Assembly (NCBI GenBank): GCA_012842035.1
Contig: DUTO01000204.1
Span: forward strand, 1 to 6,474
DNA: 6,474 bases
Direction of reading: 5' to 3'
Origin: Clostridia bacterium
GTDB lineage: Bacteria; Bacillota; Peptococcia; DRI-13; DTU073
Shown: positions 1-6,474 of the stretch, in pieces
How the letters are laid out: the number at the start of each line of letters is the position of its first letter
How positions within the stretch are numbered: position 1 is the stretch's first letter
Notes under the pieces: model-generated
Databases searched by the model: none
Told to the model about the DNA's origin: nothing
Seen by the model: only the letters and a program-made list of their open reading frames with translations
Made by a program: the position numbers and the translations under genes

Positions 1-13
1 TAATTCACCTCAC

Positions 14-2809
14 TTATGTATGCAAATAAATAATCCTTCTCTTTCTCTTGATTTTAACAGTACATACCAATCTCTGCAAGAGGGTAATTCCTATCGCAAA
101 ACAGAAAACAAGCCCCCAATGACTTAATTGCAAAGGCATCGTCTTAAAAATGCGCTGAAAAAATGGAACATAAAGCACGATTAACTGCATCCCAAACGAA
201 CAAAGAACTGCTCCCACTAAAAACAAATTAGAAAAAAGACCAAGCTCAAAAACTGAATAACTTTCCGAACGACAAGGAAAAACATAAAAAAGTTGAACCA
301 CAACTAAAGTGGTAAAGGCCATCGTTCTGGCTAAAACCAAATCTTCCCCACCCCAATAAAAAGCTGTAATAAAAGCCAATAAAGTACTTACACTAATCAA
401 AACACCCATAACCAAGATTTGTTTAGGTAAACCATAGGCAAAAATACTTTCCCGAGGGCTACGCGGTTTCCGTTGCATAATTCCGGGGTCACCGGGGTCA
501 AGCCCTAAAGCCATCGCCGGTAACCCATCAGTAACTAAATTAACCCATAAAATTTGAATCGGTAACATCGGTAAAGGGAGCCCTAAAAGAGCAGCCACGA
601 ACATCGTCAATACTTCCCCCATATTACAAGAAAGCAGATAACGAATAAACTTTCTAATATTATCATAAATGATTCTTCCTTCTTCTACCGCCGCGACAAT
701 CGTGGCAAAGTCATCATTGGCTAAAATCAACGAAGCAGCTTCCCGTGTTACATCTGTACCACTTAAGCCCATACTAATCCCTATATCGGCTTCCTTGACT
801 GCCGGAGCATCATTGACACCATCTCCGGTCATAGCCACAACATGCCCTGCCTCTTTTAGCATTTTCACAATCCGCAATTTATGACGCGGCGAAACCCGCG
901 CATATACCACAACTTGGTTAATAATTCTTTTTAACTGGGCATTTGTTAATTCATCAAGGTCATTGCCACTAAGCACAAGTTGCCCGGAATTAGTAATAAT
1001 TTGCAACTCCTGAGCAATGGCCTCTGCTGTTTTTTTATGGTCTCCCGTAATCATCACTGTTTTAATTCCTGCCCTTTTACATAACCCGATGGCTTGTTTA
1101 GCCGATTGCCGCGGTGGATCAATCATACCGGCCAAAGCAACAAAAACAAGGTCTTTTTCTAATTCTTGTTCCTGCTGTAAAGAAATTTCCGTAAACAGAT
1201 TCTTTTTCTCCTTAAAAAACTCTATAGGTAGCCGGCGATAAGCAAAACCAATAACCCGCAAAGCCTGAGAAGCCATCTCTTCATTAGCGGAAAGAATTTT
1301 AGCTTTAATTTCCGGAGTAAGAACGCTCACTTTTCCTTCCCACCAAACCTTACTACACAAATTAAGCAAGACATCAGGAGCACCCTTTGTATAAATCTTA
1401 TACGAACCCTTTACCGCTTGATAGACAACACTCATTCTTTTGCGTTCAGCTTCAAAGGGAATTTCACCGATGCGTATTTCTCCTTTTTCCAAATGTTCCC
1501 GCCAAAAACCGGCTTTAGCTGCCGAAACAAGTAAAGCACCTTCTGTAGGGTCCCCCATAATCCGCCACTGATTACTCCGTTTTCGTAAAAGCCCCGGAAG
1601 CAAAGTCTCCTTTTTTTTCAAATAAGCATTATTACATAAAGCTGCTATTTTAAAAGATAATTCTAAGCCTAACTTATTTTTCTGTTGATACTCTTCTTTT
1701 TTCTGCATTAAAAAATTAATTTGACCATGTGGCACATATCCTTCTCCCTGAAAAGAAATAACTTCTCCGGATAAATAATATTGTCTAACTGTCATTTCAT
1801 TTTGGGTCAGCGTGCCCGTCTTATCAGAACAAATTACCGTTGCACAACCTAAAGTTTCTACTGCCGGCAAAGAACGCACAATCGCTTGACGTTTAACCAT
1901 CTTCTGGACACCTAAAGCTAAAACTACAGTAACAATAGCCGGTAAACCTTCCGGAATAGCGGCAACAGCTAAACTTACTCCGGTTAAAACCATGCGATAA
2001 ACAGTTTCACCTCGAGCTAAGCCTAAAAAAACTACAGCGCCAACAATTATTAAACAACATAATACTAACCAATAACCTAACTGGGCTAGGCGCTTTTGCA
2101 AAGGTGTTGCCTCTTCCTCAATTTCTTGTATACTACCGGCAATTTGCCCCATCTCTGTCGTCATACCTATACTTACCACTACACCTAATCCCTTGCCTCG
2201 CGTAATCACCGTTCCCATATAAGCCATATTCTTGCGATCACCAAGTGCTGTTTTCATCTCACAAACTTCTGCTGCCCTCTTTTTTACAGGCAGTGATTCC
2301 CCGGTTAAAACCGCTTCATTTATTTCCAATTGCTGTCCGACAAGCAAACGTAAATCTGCCGGGATAATATCTCCCGTCTTTAAAAGGACTATGTCTCCCG
2401 GCACAAGTTGTACAGCAGAAATTATTTTAGGCATACCTTCTCGCCTAACCGTAGTTTCCTGAGCCGTTAGCTTCTTTATTTTTTCTAAAGACTTCTCCGC
2501 CCGATATTCTTGCCCAAAACCTAAAACAGCATTAATAATCACAATTACCAAAATGGTCACTGCATCCGCATATTCCGTCAACAAAGCAGAAATAAGTGCA
2601 GCAGCAAGCAGAATAATAACCATAAAGTCACTGAATTGAGCTAAAAAAAGTGCCCACACCGACTTCCGTTTTTGTTGCTTTAACTGATTGGGGCCCACTA
2701 ACTCTAAGCGTCGCCGAGCCTCACTTTCCGAAAGTCCTTTTTGAGAATTAACCTGTAATTTCTGCAATACTTCTTCTCTGGTCATTTCTTCCCACTGCTT
2801 CCTCAACAT
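14..2809 (-). CDS. P-type Ca2+-transporting ATPase (P2A, SERCA/YloB-like), complete
   Basis: A 931-aa membrane pump that uses ATP to move Ca2+ (possibly also Mn2+) out of the cytoplasm. Order seen: cation-ATPase N domain (about 5-75); M1-M2 (about 51-100); actuator domain with TGES at 169-172; M3-M4 with the ion-site PEGLP at 286-290; phosphorylation motif DKTGT with the acceptor Asp329; nucleotide-binding domain with KGAP at 475-478; TGD at 588-590; hinge TGDGVNDAP at 661-669; then M5-M10. Ca2+ ligands by alignment with SERCA are Glu287 (M4), Asn729 and Glu732 (M5), and Asn757, Thr760 and Asp761 (M6). The M8 position that is Glu908 in SERCA appears to be Gln839. Length is slightly above the 870-900 aa usual in bacteria, partly from a basic tail (KIKRKRR). 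The start at 2809 is chosen because a purine-rich Shine-Dalgarno lies 7 bases upstream; the next Met is residue 9. The reading frame is intact. Family assignment is firm; Ca2+ versus Mn2+ preference is inferred. Confidence 0.96.
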   Translation of the reverse strand: MLRKQWEEMTREEVLQKLQVNSQKGLSESEARRRLELVGPNQLKQQKRKSVWALFLAQFSDFMVIILLAAALISALLTEYADAVTILVIVIINAVLGFGQEYRAEKSLEKIKKLTAQETTVRREGMPKIISAVQLVPGDIVLLKTGDIIPADLRLLVGQQLEINEAVLTGESLPVKKRAAEVCEMKTALGDRKNMAYMGTVITRGKGLGVVVSIGMTTEMGQIAGSIQEIEEEATPLQKRLAQLGYWLVLCCLIIVGAVVFLGLARGETVYRMVLTGVSLAVAAIPEGLPAIVTVVLALGVQKMVKRQAIVRSLPAVETLGCATVICSDKTGTLTQNEMTVRQYYLSGEVISFQGEGYVPHGQINFLMQKKEEYQQKNKLGLELSFKIAALCNNAYLKKKETLLPGLLRKRSNQWRIMGDPTEGALLVSAAKAGFWREHLEKGEIRIGEIPFEAERKRMSVVYQAVKGSYKIYTKGAPDVLLNLCSKVWWEGKVSVLTPEIKAKILSANEEMASQALRVIGFAYRRLPIEFFKEKKNLFTEISLQQEQELEKDLVFVALAGMIDPPRQSAKQAIGLCKRAGIKTVMITGDHKKTAEAIAQELQIITNSGQLVLSGNDLDELTNAQLKRIINQVVVYARVSPRHKLRIVKMLKEAGHVVAMTGDGVNDAPAVKEADIGISMGLSGTDVTREAASLILANDDFATIVAAVEEGRIIYDNIRKFIRYLLSCNMGEVLTMFVAALLGLPLPMLPIQILWVNLVTDGLPAMALGLDPGDPGIMQRKPRSPRESIFAYGLPKQILVMGVLISVSTLLAFITAFYWGGEDLVLARTMAFTTLVVVQLFYVFPCRSESYSVFELGLFSNLFLVGAVLCSFGMQLIVLYVPFFQRIFKTMPLQLSHWGLVFCFAIGITLLQRLVCTVKIKRKRRIIYLHT

Positions 2810-2812
2810 GAA

Positions 2813-2823
2813 CCTTCCTCCCC
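2813..2823 (-). promoter_or_regulatory. Ribosome binding site of the Ca2+ ATPase gene
   Basis: On the minus strand this reads GGGGAGGAAGG. The GGGGAGG core is 7 bases before the ATG at 2809, a near-ideal Shine-Dalgarno spacing. It fixes the start codon and rules out the internal Met at residue 9. Confidence 0.8.
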
Positions 2824-2901
2824 GGCAAAAAGACTATACATAAATTCTTATTCTTCTTTTGCTAAAAAATAACCAGAGATAATAAGCCGGCATAAACATT
2901 T

Positions 2902-2939
2902 AAGGCTTTATTCTTAGTTAAAGAATAAAGCCTTTTTTT
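2902..2939 (+). terminator. Perfect 14-bp hairpin with plus-strand T-run (terminator facing against the genes)
   Basis: The arm at 2902-2915 (AAGGCTTTATTCTT) is the exact reverse complement of 2921-2934, with a 5-base loop AGTTA. On the plus strand the second arm runs into seven Ts (2933-2939), the classic intrinsic-terminator layout. On the minus strand, where all the genes lie, the hairpin begins 16 bases after the stop codon of the AlbA_2 gene. There it is preceded by As and followed by AAATG rather than a U-run, so it would be at best a weak terminator for that gene. It may work in both directions. Structure is certain; function and direction are inferred. Confidence 0.7.
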
Positions 2940-2950
2940 AAACAGAACTA

Positions 2951-4111
2951 TTAAGGTTTATAAATTATCAAAAAAAACTCTTCTCCCTGCTCTACAAGCA
3001 AAGGTTCTCTCGCTCCTTTTTCCTTCATCTTTTTAATCAACATGGGTACACCTCTGCCCAATTGATCAATATATCTCATGTTTTCCATATATTTTACCAG
3101 AAAAGGATTGCGGGCATAAGATACTCCTATTTTCATCTTTTCTATTGTCACAGTATTAGGTAACCTCCCTGGACTTCTGAACTCTATCCGATCATCAAAC
3201 ATAAAAACTCTTATTTTGGAACCACTAATACTATAATTTCTATGAACCAAAGAATTTACAATAGCCTCCCTCAGCACAACCACCGGATAGGCCTCTTTTT
3301 CTTCTCTTTTAAGACCGTTAACCACGGAAGGAATTAACAAATTATTTTTTAAAACTACTAATAATTGTTCCGCAATATCCGGCAATCTGCCCACGATAAT
3401 TTTTTTATCAATTAATTCATCCGTTATTTCTTTCCCTTTAAAATGAGCAAAACTAACCCCATTTTGCGGAAGATGTTTTTCAGGTTTTTTGCCAAAAATC
3501 AGTAGTCCGCCTACAGTACACAAAACTTCTCCTGCAACTTCTTTTAAAATATCGGCATTGAGCAATATTCTTTCTACAGTTTCCGTAGACTCATCAAATA
3601 AATCAAAGGTATTATACTTTAAAAAATAATCCCTAATAATATCGATATTTAAATCCTTCATTGAAGTTTCTTCTACCGGTGATATATCAAAATGAAAGAC
3701 TCCTGTTCTTTCAAAAAGTCGTAATAATTCCTCTCTTGAAGCAATCCGTTTTGTTGAACCAACTCGTATATAATATTTATGATTAGCGGTATAATATGGT
3801 TTGTTAATTCCTTTAGAAACATTCACTACCACAATTGTTTTCCCCTCTACTTTAATTTTATAAAAAGAAGGAACGATATTAGGGAAACAATTATTTCTAC
3901 ATACATTCATTACTTTTTCCTCTATTTTATTATCTTTAACCCCTTTTATATTTCCTTGGTCATCAACACCAAGCAAAATTGTGCCACCTTCTGAATTAGC
4001 AAAAGCCACAATTTCTTCAGCTAATTCTTTTGCTTTAATATCTTCTTCCTTAAACTCTACATATGAATTTTCTCCATTATTAATCATCTCTAAGATATTT
4101 TTTAAATCCAT
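2951..4111 (-). CDS. AlbA_2 (Schlafen-type) plus GHKL-like ATP-binding protein, COG2865-like
   Basis: A 386-aa cytoplasmic protein of the group often annotated 'RNA-binding domain-containing', 'ATP-binding' or 'RecG-like' protein; it has no helicase motifs. The N-terminal AlbA_2 domain (about 8-130) shows VEFKE at 18-22, the core AFANSEGGTILLGVDD at 36-51 and YYIRVGST at 113-120. The C-terminal half matches the HATPase_c_4 type: REAIVNSLVHRNYS at 281-294 (N-box-like Glu282, Asn286, then HRNY), RIEFRSPGRLPN at 308-319, and RNPFLVKYMENMRYIDQLGRG at 334-354 with the closing GxG. The protein stops just after this module, whereas many relatives continue into a winged helix. The frame can be extended to a TTG at 4159, but no Shine-Dalgarno precedes that codon. 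AGGAGG at 4122-4127 favours ATG 4111, with ATG 4120 as second choice (only 1 base from AGGAGG). It has its own promoter. Sampled rows are about 20-43% GC, mostly below its neighbours. Known roles in this group vary (regulation, phage defence); the function here is unknown. Confidence 0.88.
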   Translation of the reverse strand: MDLKNILEMINNGENSYVEFKEEDIKAKELAEEIVAFANSEGGTILLGVDDQGNIKGVKDNKIEEKVMNVCRNNCFPNIVPSFYKIKVEGKTIVVVNVSKGINKPYYTANHKYYIRVGSTKRIASREELLRLFERTGVFHFDISPVEETSMKDLNIDIIRDYFLKYNTFDLFDESTETVERILLNADILKEVAGEVLCTVGGLLIFGKKPEKHLPQNGVSFAHFKGKEITDELIDKKIIVGRLPDIAEQLLVVLKNNLLIPSVVNGLKREEKEAYPVVVLREAIVNSLVHRNYSISGSKIRVFMFDDRIEFRSPGRLPNTVTIEKMKIGVSYARNPFLVKYMENMRYIDQLGRGVPMLIKKMKEKGAREPLLVEQGEEFFLIIYKP

Positions 4112-4121
4112 TATCAACATC

Positions 4122-4131
4122 CCTCCTCTCC
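4122..4131 (-). promoter_or_regulatory. Ribosome binding site deciding the start of the AlbA_2 gene
   Basis: The minus strand reads GGAGAGGAGG here. AGGAGG (4122-4127) is 10 bases from the ATG at 4111 but only 1 base from the in-frame ATG at 4120. The upstream GGAG could serve the ATG at 4120 at a spacing of 7, so both starts remain possible. The TTG at 4159 lies upstream of this site and has no Shine-Dalgarno of its own. Confidence 0.75.
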
Positions 4132-4180
4132 GCCTAAATTCGATTAATAAACCACTCAATTTCAGACAGTTCTTTGTAAA

Positions 4181-4209
4181 ATTATACTATAGTTACCTTT
4201 GTATCTCAA
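4181..4209 (-). promoter_or_regulatory. Sigma-A/sigma-70 type promoter of the AlbA_2 gene
   Basis: On the minus strand a -35 box TTGAGA (4204-4209, 5 of 6 consensus bases) is followed after exactly 17 bases by a perfect -10 box TATAAT (4181-4186). Transcription would start near 4174, giving a leader of about 60 bases before the ATG at 4111. The DNA just upstream of the -35 (about 4215-4260) is very AT-rich and could act as an UP element. It means the gene need not depend on read-through from hsdR. No clear operator dyad overlaps it. Confidence 0.78.
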
Positions 4210-4328
4210 ACATAACACATTTAATTTTATCTAGTTTGCTCATGAATTTTAATTTTAGGCAACACTAGTGATTTATAATTATCAGATTCGCACTTCTCTG
4301 ACCGTTCATTAATTTGTTTTTATTTTCG

Positions 4329-6474
4329 TTAAACAGATTCATTTTGACACATTAATTTAGCCTGTTCCATGACAATATCCACTGCCTGAGGTGTTTTATC
4401 CGGTGGATAATCATATTTTTTTAGCAATCTTTTAATCGTCATTTTCATTTTGGCCTGTACACTTTCCCGGATAGCCCAATCTACACTGATGTTATTTTTA
4501 ATGGAAACTGTTAGGTCTCTGGCAATCTGTATCAAAATTTCATCACCCATCACTTCTCGAGCCGATTCATTTTCGGCTAAGGCATCATAGAAGGCTAATT
4601 CATCCGGAGTAAGGCCGGTGCTTTCACCACGTTTTTCCGCTTCATTAATCTCTTTAGCAAGAGCAATCAATTCCATGATTACCTGAGTGGTTTCGATAGT
4701 TCTATTTTGATATTTTCTAATAGAAGCTTCCAATAGCTCAGAGAATTTCCTGGACTGAACGAGATTGCGTCGGGAAAAAGTCTTGATATTTCCTTTCAGC
4801 AAACGGTTCAATAGCTCCACCGCTAGATTCCTTTGTTTCATTCCTCTTACTTCTTCTAAAAACTCATCGGAAAGAATGGCAATATTCGGTTGGGAAAGCC
4901 CTACAGACCCTAAAATATCCACCACTTCATTAGAAGAAATCGCCTTAGATACTAACTGATTCAATTCACTATCCAGTTGTGTGGTTGTTTTCTTCTTCCC
5001 GTCAGCACTAAGCATCTTTACCAAGCTTACTTTTACTGCCTTATGGAAGCCAACTTCAAGATTAAGTTGTTCAGCGATATCCGTTGTTGCACACAACGAA
5101 TAAGCCCGGGACATCTCGGTCACCAACTTGATATAGTCATTCTTTCTATCTTCACGCAACCCAATAATAAAATCCATTGTTTCCACAATCGCCTGCATTT
5201 TCTCACTAGACTTACCGGTAAAAAACTTACTGTAGTCATGACCATGAAGAAGTTCTTGAATTAAGTCATACTTTTCTAAAAGAACCTGTGCAGCTACTTC
5301 TGTATCGACACCCGTTGTTTTCTTATCACTTTCCGTATACTGAGCCAGTGCTTCTTTCAGACTTTCGGCAATACCAATATAATCTACAATCAGTCCGCCT
5401 TCCTTATCCTTAAAAACCCGGTTTACCCTAGCAATGGCCTGCATTAAATTATGACCCTTCATCGGCTTATCGATATACATGGTATGCATACTCGGTACAT
5501 CAAAACCCGTGAGCCACATATCACGAACAATGACCAGCTTAAGCTCATCATTTCTATCCTTCATCCGCTTAGCCAATGTTTCACGCGTGGCTTTAGTTCC
5601 GATAAACGGTTGCCAATCCGCCGGGTCAGAGGAACTACCAGTCATCACTACCTTGATTTTTCCGGACATCAGGTCATCACTGTGCCAAATTGGACGAAGC
5701 GCAACTATCTCTTTATAGAGGTCAATAGCTATACGACGACTCATTGCTACAATCATACCTTTACCGCCTTCGTATTCTTGAGATTGTTCCCGTTTTTCAA
5801 AATGCTCGACAATATCCTTGGCAATTTGTTTTACTCTCTGCTCAGTGCCCACAATAGCTTCCAGCCTAGCCCATTTACTTTTAAGTTTTTCCTTTTGACT
5901 ATATTCTTGATATTCAGTAATTTCTTCGTATTCACTATCCACCTGAGGTTTCATTTCTTCCGGCAGTTCCAGTTTAGCAAGTCTGCTTTCATAGAAGATT
6001 TTAACCGTTGTTTTATCTTCGACCGCTCTGGTCATATCATAAATATCAATATAGTCACCAAAGACAGCTCTGGTATTTTTATCTGTTAATTCTACCGGTG
6101 TACCGGTAAAACCGATGTAAGAAGCATGAGGCAAACTATCCCGCATATACTTGGCATAACCGTATCTAACCTCTGCTTCAGTTTTGCCTTTAGCCACTTC
6201 TGCACCAAAACCATACTGGCTACGATGGGCTTCATCGGCAATCACAATCACATTTTTTCGCTCGGTAAGCACCAGGTCATATTCGTCAAAACCTTCAGCA
6301 GCCTTATAATAAGATGAAGTGTACTCTCCCACCTCACTTGTCAAAGGAGCAAACTTATGAATAGTCGTAAAGATAATGCCTCCACTGGTACGATTGTTCA
6401 ACAGCTCTCTTAAATGAGCTCTGCTCTCTGCTTGTACCGGTGTATTCCTTAATAAGTCCTTACTTTTCAAAAAA
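4329..6474 (-). CDS. hsdR: Type I restriction endonuclease subunit R, 5'-partial (C-terminal ~715 residues)
   Basis: Motor/nuclease subunit of a type I restriction-modification complex (with HsdM and HsdS); it translocates DNA using ATP and cuts unmodified DNA away from the recognition site. The frame is open through the right edge. The upstream codons continue in frame, and the first visible residues match internal HsdR sequence (TPVQAESRAHLRELL), so the TTG at 6470 is a Leu codon, not a start. Numbering residues from that codon: DEAH at 79-82 (motif II), GFTGTP at 120-125 (motif III), KGMIVAMSRRIA at 237-248 (motif IV region), RDMWLTGFDVPS at 316-327 (motif V) and QAIARVNR at 344-351 (motif VI, Arg finger region). 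A long helical C-terminal region of the HsdR type (DUF3387-like, about 395-705) follows. The PD-(D/E)XK nuclease and Walker A, expected in the missing ~300 N-terminal residues, cannot be checked here. No frameshift or internal stop is present, so the visible part looks functional. Confidence 0.95.
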   Translation of the reverse strand, partial: FLKSKDLLRNTPVQAESRAHLRELLNNRTSGGIIFTTIHKFAPLTSEVGEYTSSYYKAAEGFDEYDLVLTERKNVIVIADEAHRSQYGFGAEVAKGKTEAEVRYGYAKYMRDSLPHASYIGFTGTPVELTDKNTRAVFGDYIDIYDMTRAVEDKTTVKIFYESRLAKLELPEEMKPQVDSEYEEITEYQEYSQKEKLKSKWARLEAIVGTEQRVKQIAKDIVEHFEKREQSQEYEGGKGMIVAMSRRIAIDLYKEIVALRPIWHSDDLMSGKIKVVMTGSSSDPADWQPFIGTKATRETLAKRMKDRNDELKLVIVRDMWLTGFDVPSMHTMYIDKPMKGHNLMQAIARVNRVFKDKEGGLIVDYIGIAESLKEALAQYTESDKKTTGVDTEVAAQVLLEKYDLIQELLHGHDYSKFFTGKSSEKMQAIVETMDFIIGLREDRKNDYIKLVTEMSRAYSLCATTDIAEQLNLEVGFHKAVKVSLVKMLSADGKKKTTTQLDSELNQLVSKAISSNEVVDILGSVGLSQPNIAILSDEFLEEVRGMKQRNLAVELLNRLLKGNIKTFSRRNLVQSRKFSELLEASIRKYQNRTIETTQVIMELIALAKEINEAEKRGESTGLTPDELAFYDALAENESAREVMGDEILIQIARDLTVSIKNNISVDWAIRESVQAKMKMTIKRLLKKYDYPPDKTPQAVDIVMEQAKLMCQNESV

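Noticed and set aside
2833..2865. Possible promoter for the ATPase gene (TATAGT at 2833-2838, TTAGCA at 2860-2865)
   Set aside because: The two boxes are 21 bases apart and the -35 is only a partial match; shifting to 17 bases leaves a poor -10. The ATPase may have a promoter here, but I cannot place it.
2951..4111. Annotation of the AlbA_2 protein as a RecG helicase
   Set aside because: Databases often give this name to the family, but the protein has no Walker A, DEAH or other helicase motif; the similarity is limited to a mislabelled C-terminal family name.
4112..4159. N-terminal extension of the AlbA_2 protein from a TTG at 4159 (16 extra residues)
   Set aside because: No Shine-Dalgarno precedes the TTG, and the extension (rich in Arg and Gly) is simply translation of the ribosome binding site region of the real start.
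4193..4243. 16-codon ATG frame on the minus strand between hsdR and the AlbA_2 gene
   Set aside because: It has no Shine-Dalgarno, overlaps the -35 box, and would have to be read from the hsdR transcript. There is no support for a peptide.
4281..4300. Candidate hsdR terminator hairpin (TCAGA / TCTGA arms) after the hsdR stop
   Set aside because: The stem is only about 5 bp with a 10-base loop and no following U-run, so it is not a convincing intrinsic terminator.
5451..6089. 212-codon open frame on the plus strand, opposite hsdR
   Set aside because: It lies wholly antisense to clearly conserved HsdR helicase motifs, its translation shows no recognisable domain, and I see no ribosome binding site. 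It is a shadow frame, like the other plus-strand frames in the window.
6093..6107. Tandem TACCGGTG / TACCGGTA
   Set aside because: It falls within the codons of the conserved helicase motif GTPV in hsdR and is explained by coding sequence.

Overview
The window holds three genes, all on the minus strand. Transcription order is from high to low coordinates: the 3' part of a type I restriction endonuclease subunit gene (hsdR, running off the right edge), an AlbA_2/Schlafen-type protein with a GHKL-like ATP-binding module, and a complete P-type Ca2+-transporting ATPase that ends 13 bases from the left edge. No RNA gene, insertion sequence or CRISPR array is visible. The open plus-strand frames are shadows of these genes.

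The likely host is a low-GC Gram-positive bacterium (Bacillota). The purine-rich Shine-Dalgarno sequences are strong, one sigma-A type promoter is near consensus, the DNA is AT-rich, and the ATPase looks like the Bacillus YloB group. This is inference; the window carries no phylogenetic marker gene.

Layout. (1) 4329-6474: C-terminal two-thirds of HsdR, with helicase motifs from DEAH onward and the HsdR C-terminal helical region. The N-terminal nuclease and Walker A should lie beyond the right edge. (2) 4112-4328: a 217-base AT-rich gap with a good promoter (TTGAGA-17-TATAAT) and a strong ribosome binding site for the next gene. I see no convincing hsdR terminator. (3) 2951-4111: the AlbA_2/GHKL protein, 386 aa from the start I prefer. 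It appears more AT-rich than its neighbours and has no C-terminal winged helix. (4) 2810-2950: a 141-base gap with a perfect 14-bp hairpin. Its T-run lies on the plus strand, so as a terminator it faces against all three genes. (5) 14-2809: the Ca2+ ATPase.

How they relate. HsdR is the translocase/nuclease of a type I restriction-modification system; hsdM and hsdS should be sought upstream of it, outside the window. AlbA_2/GHKL proteins recur beside restriction systems, so this one is a plausible accessory defence or regulatory gene, transcribed from its own promoter. The ATPase is an ordinary ion-homeostasis gene and probably marks the edge of the defence region. No wholly new system is demonstrated here. 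The most interesting points are the independently promoted, compositionally distinct AlbA_2 gene and the backward-facing hairpin next to it.
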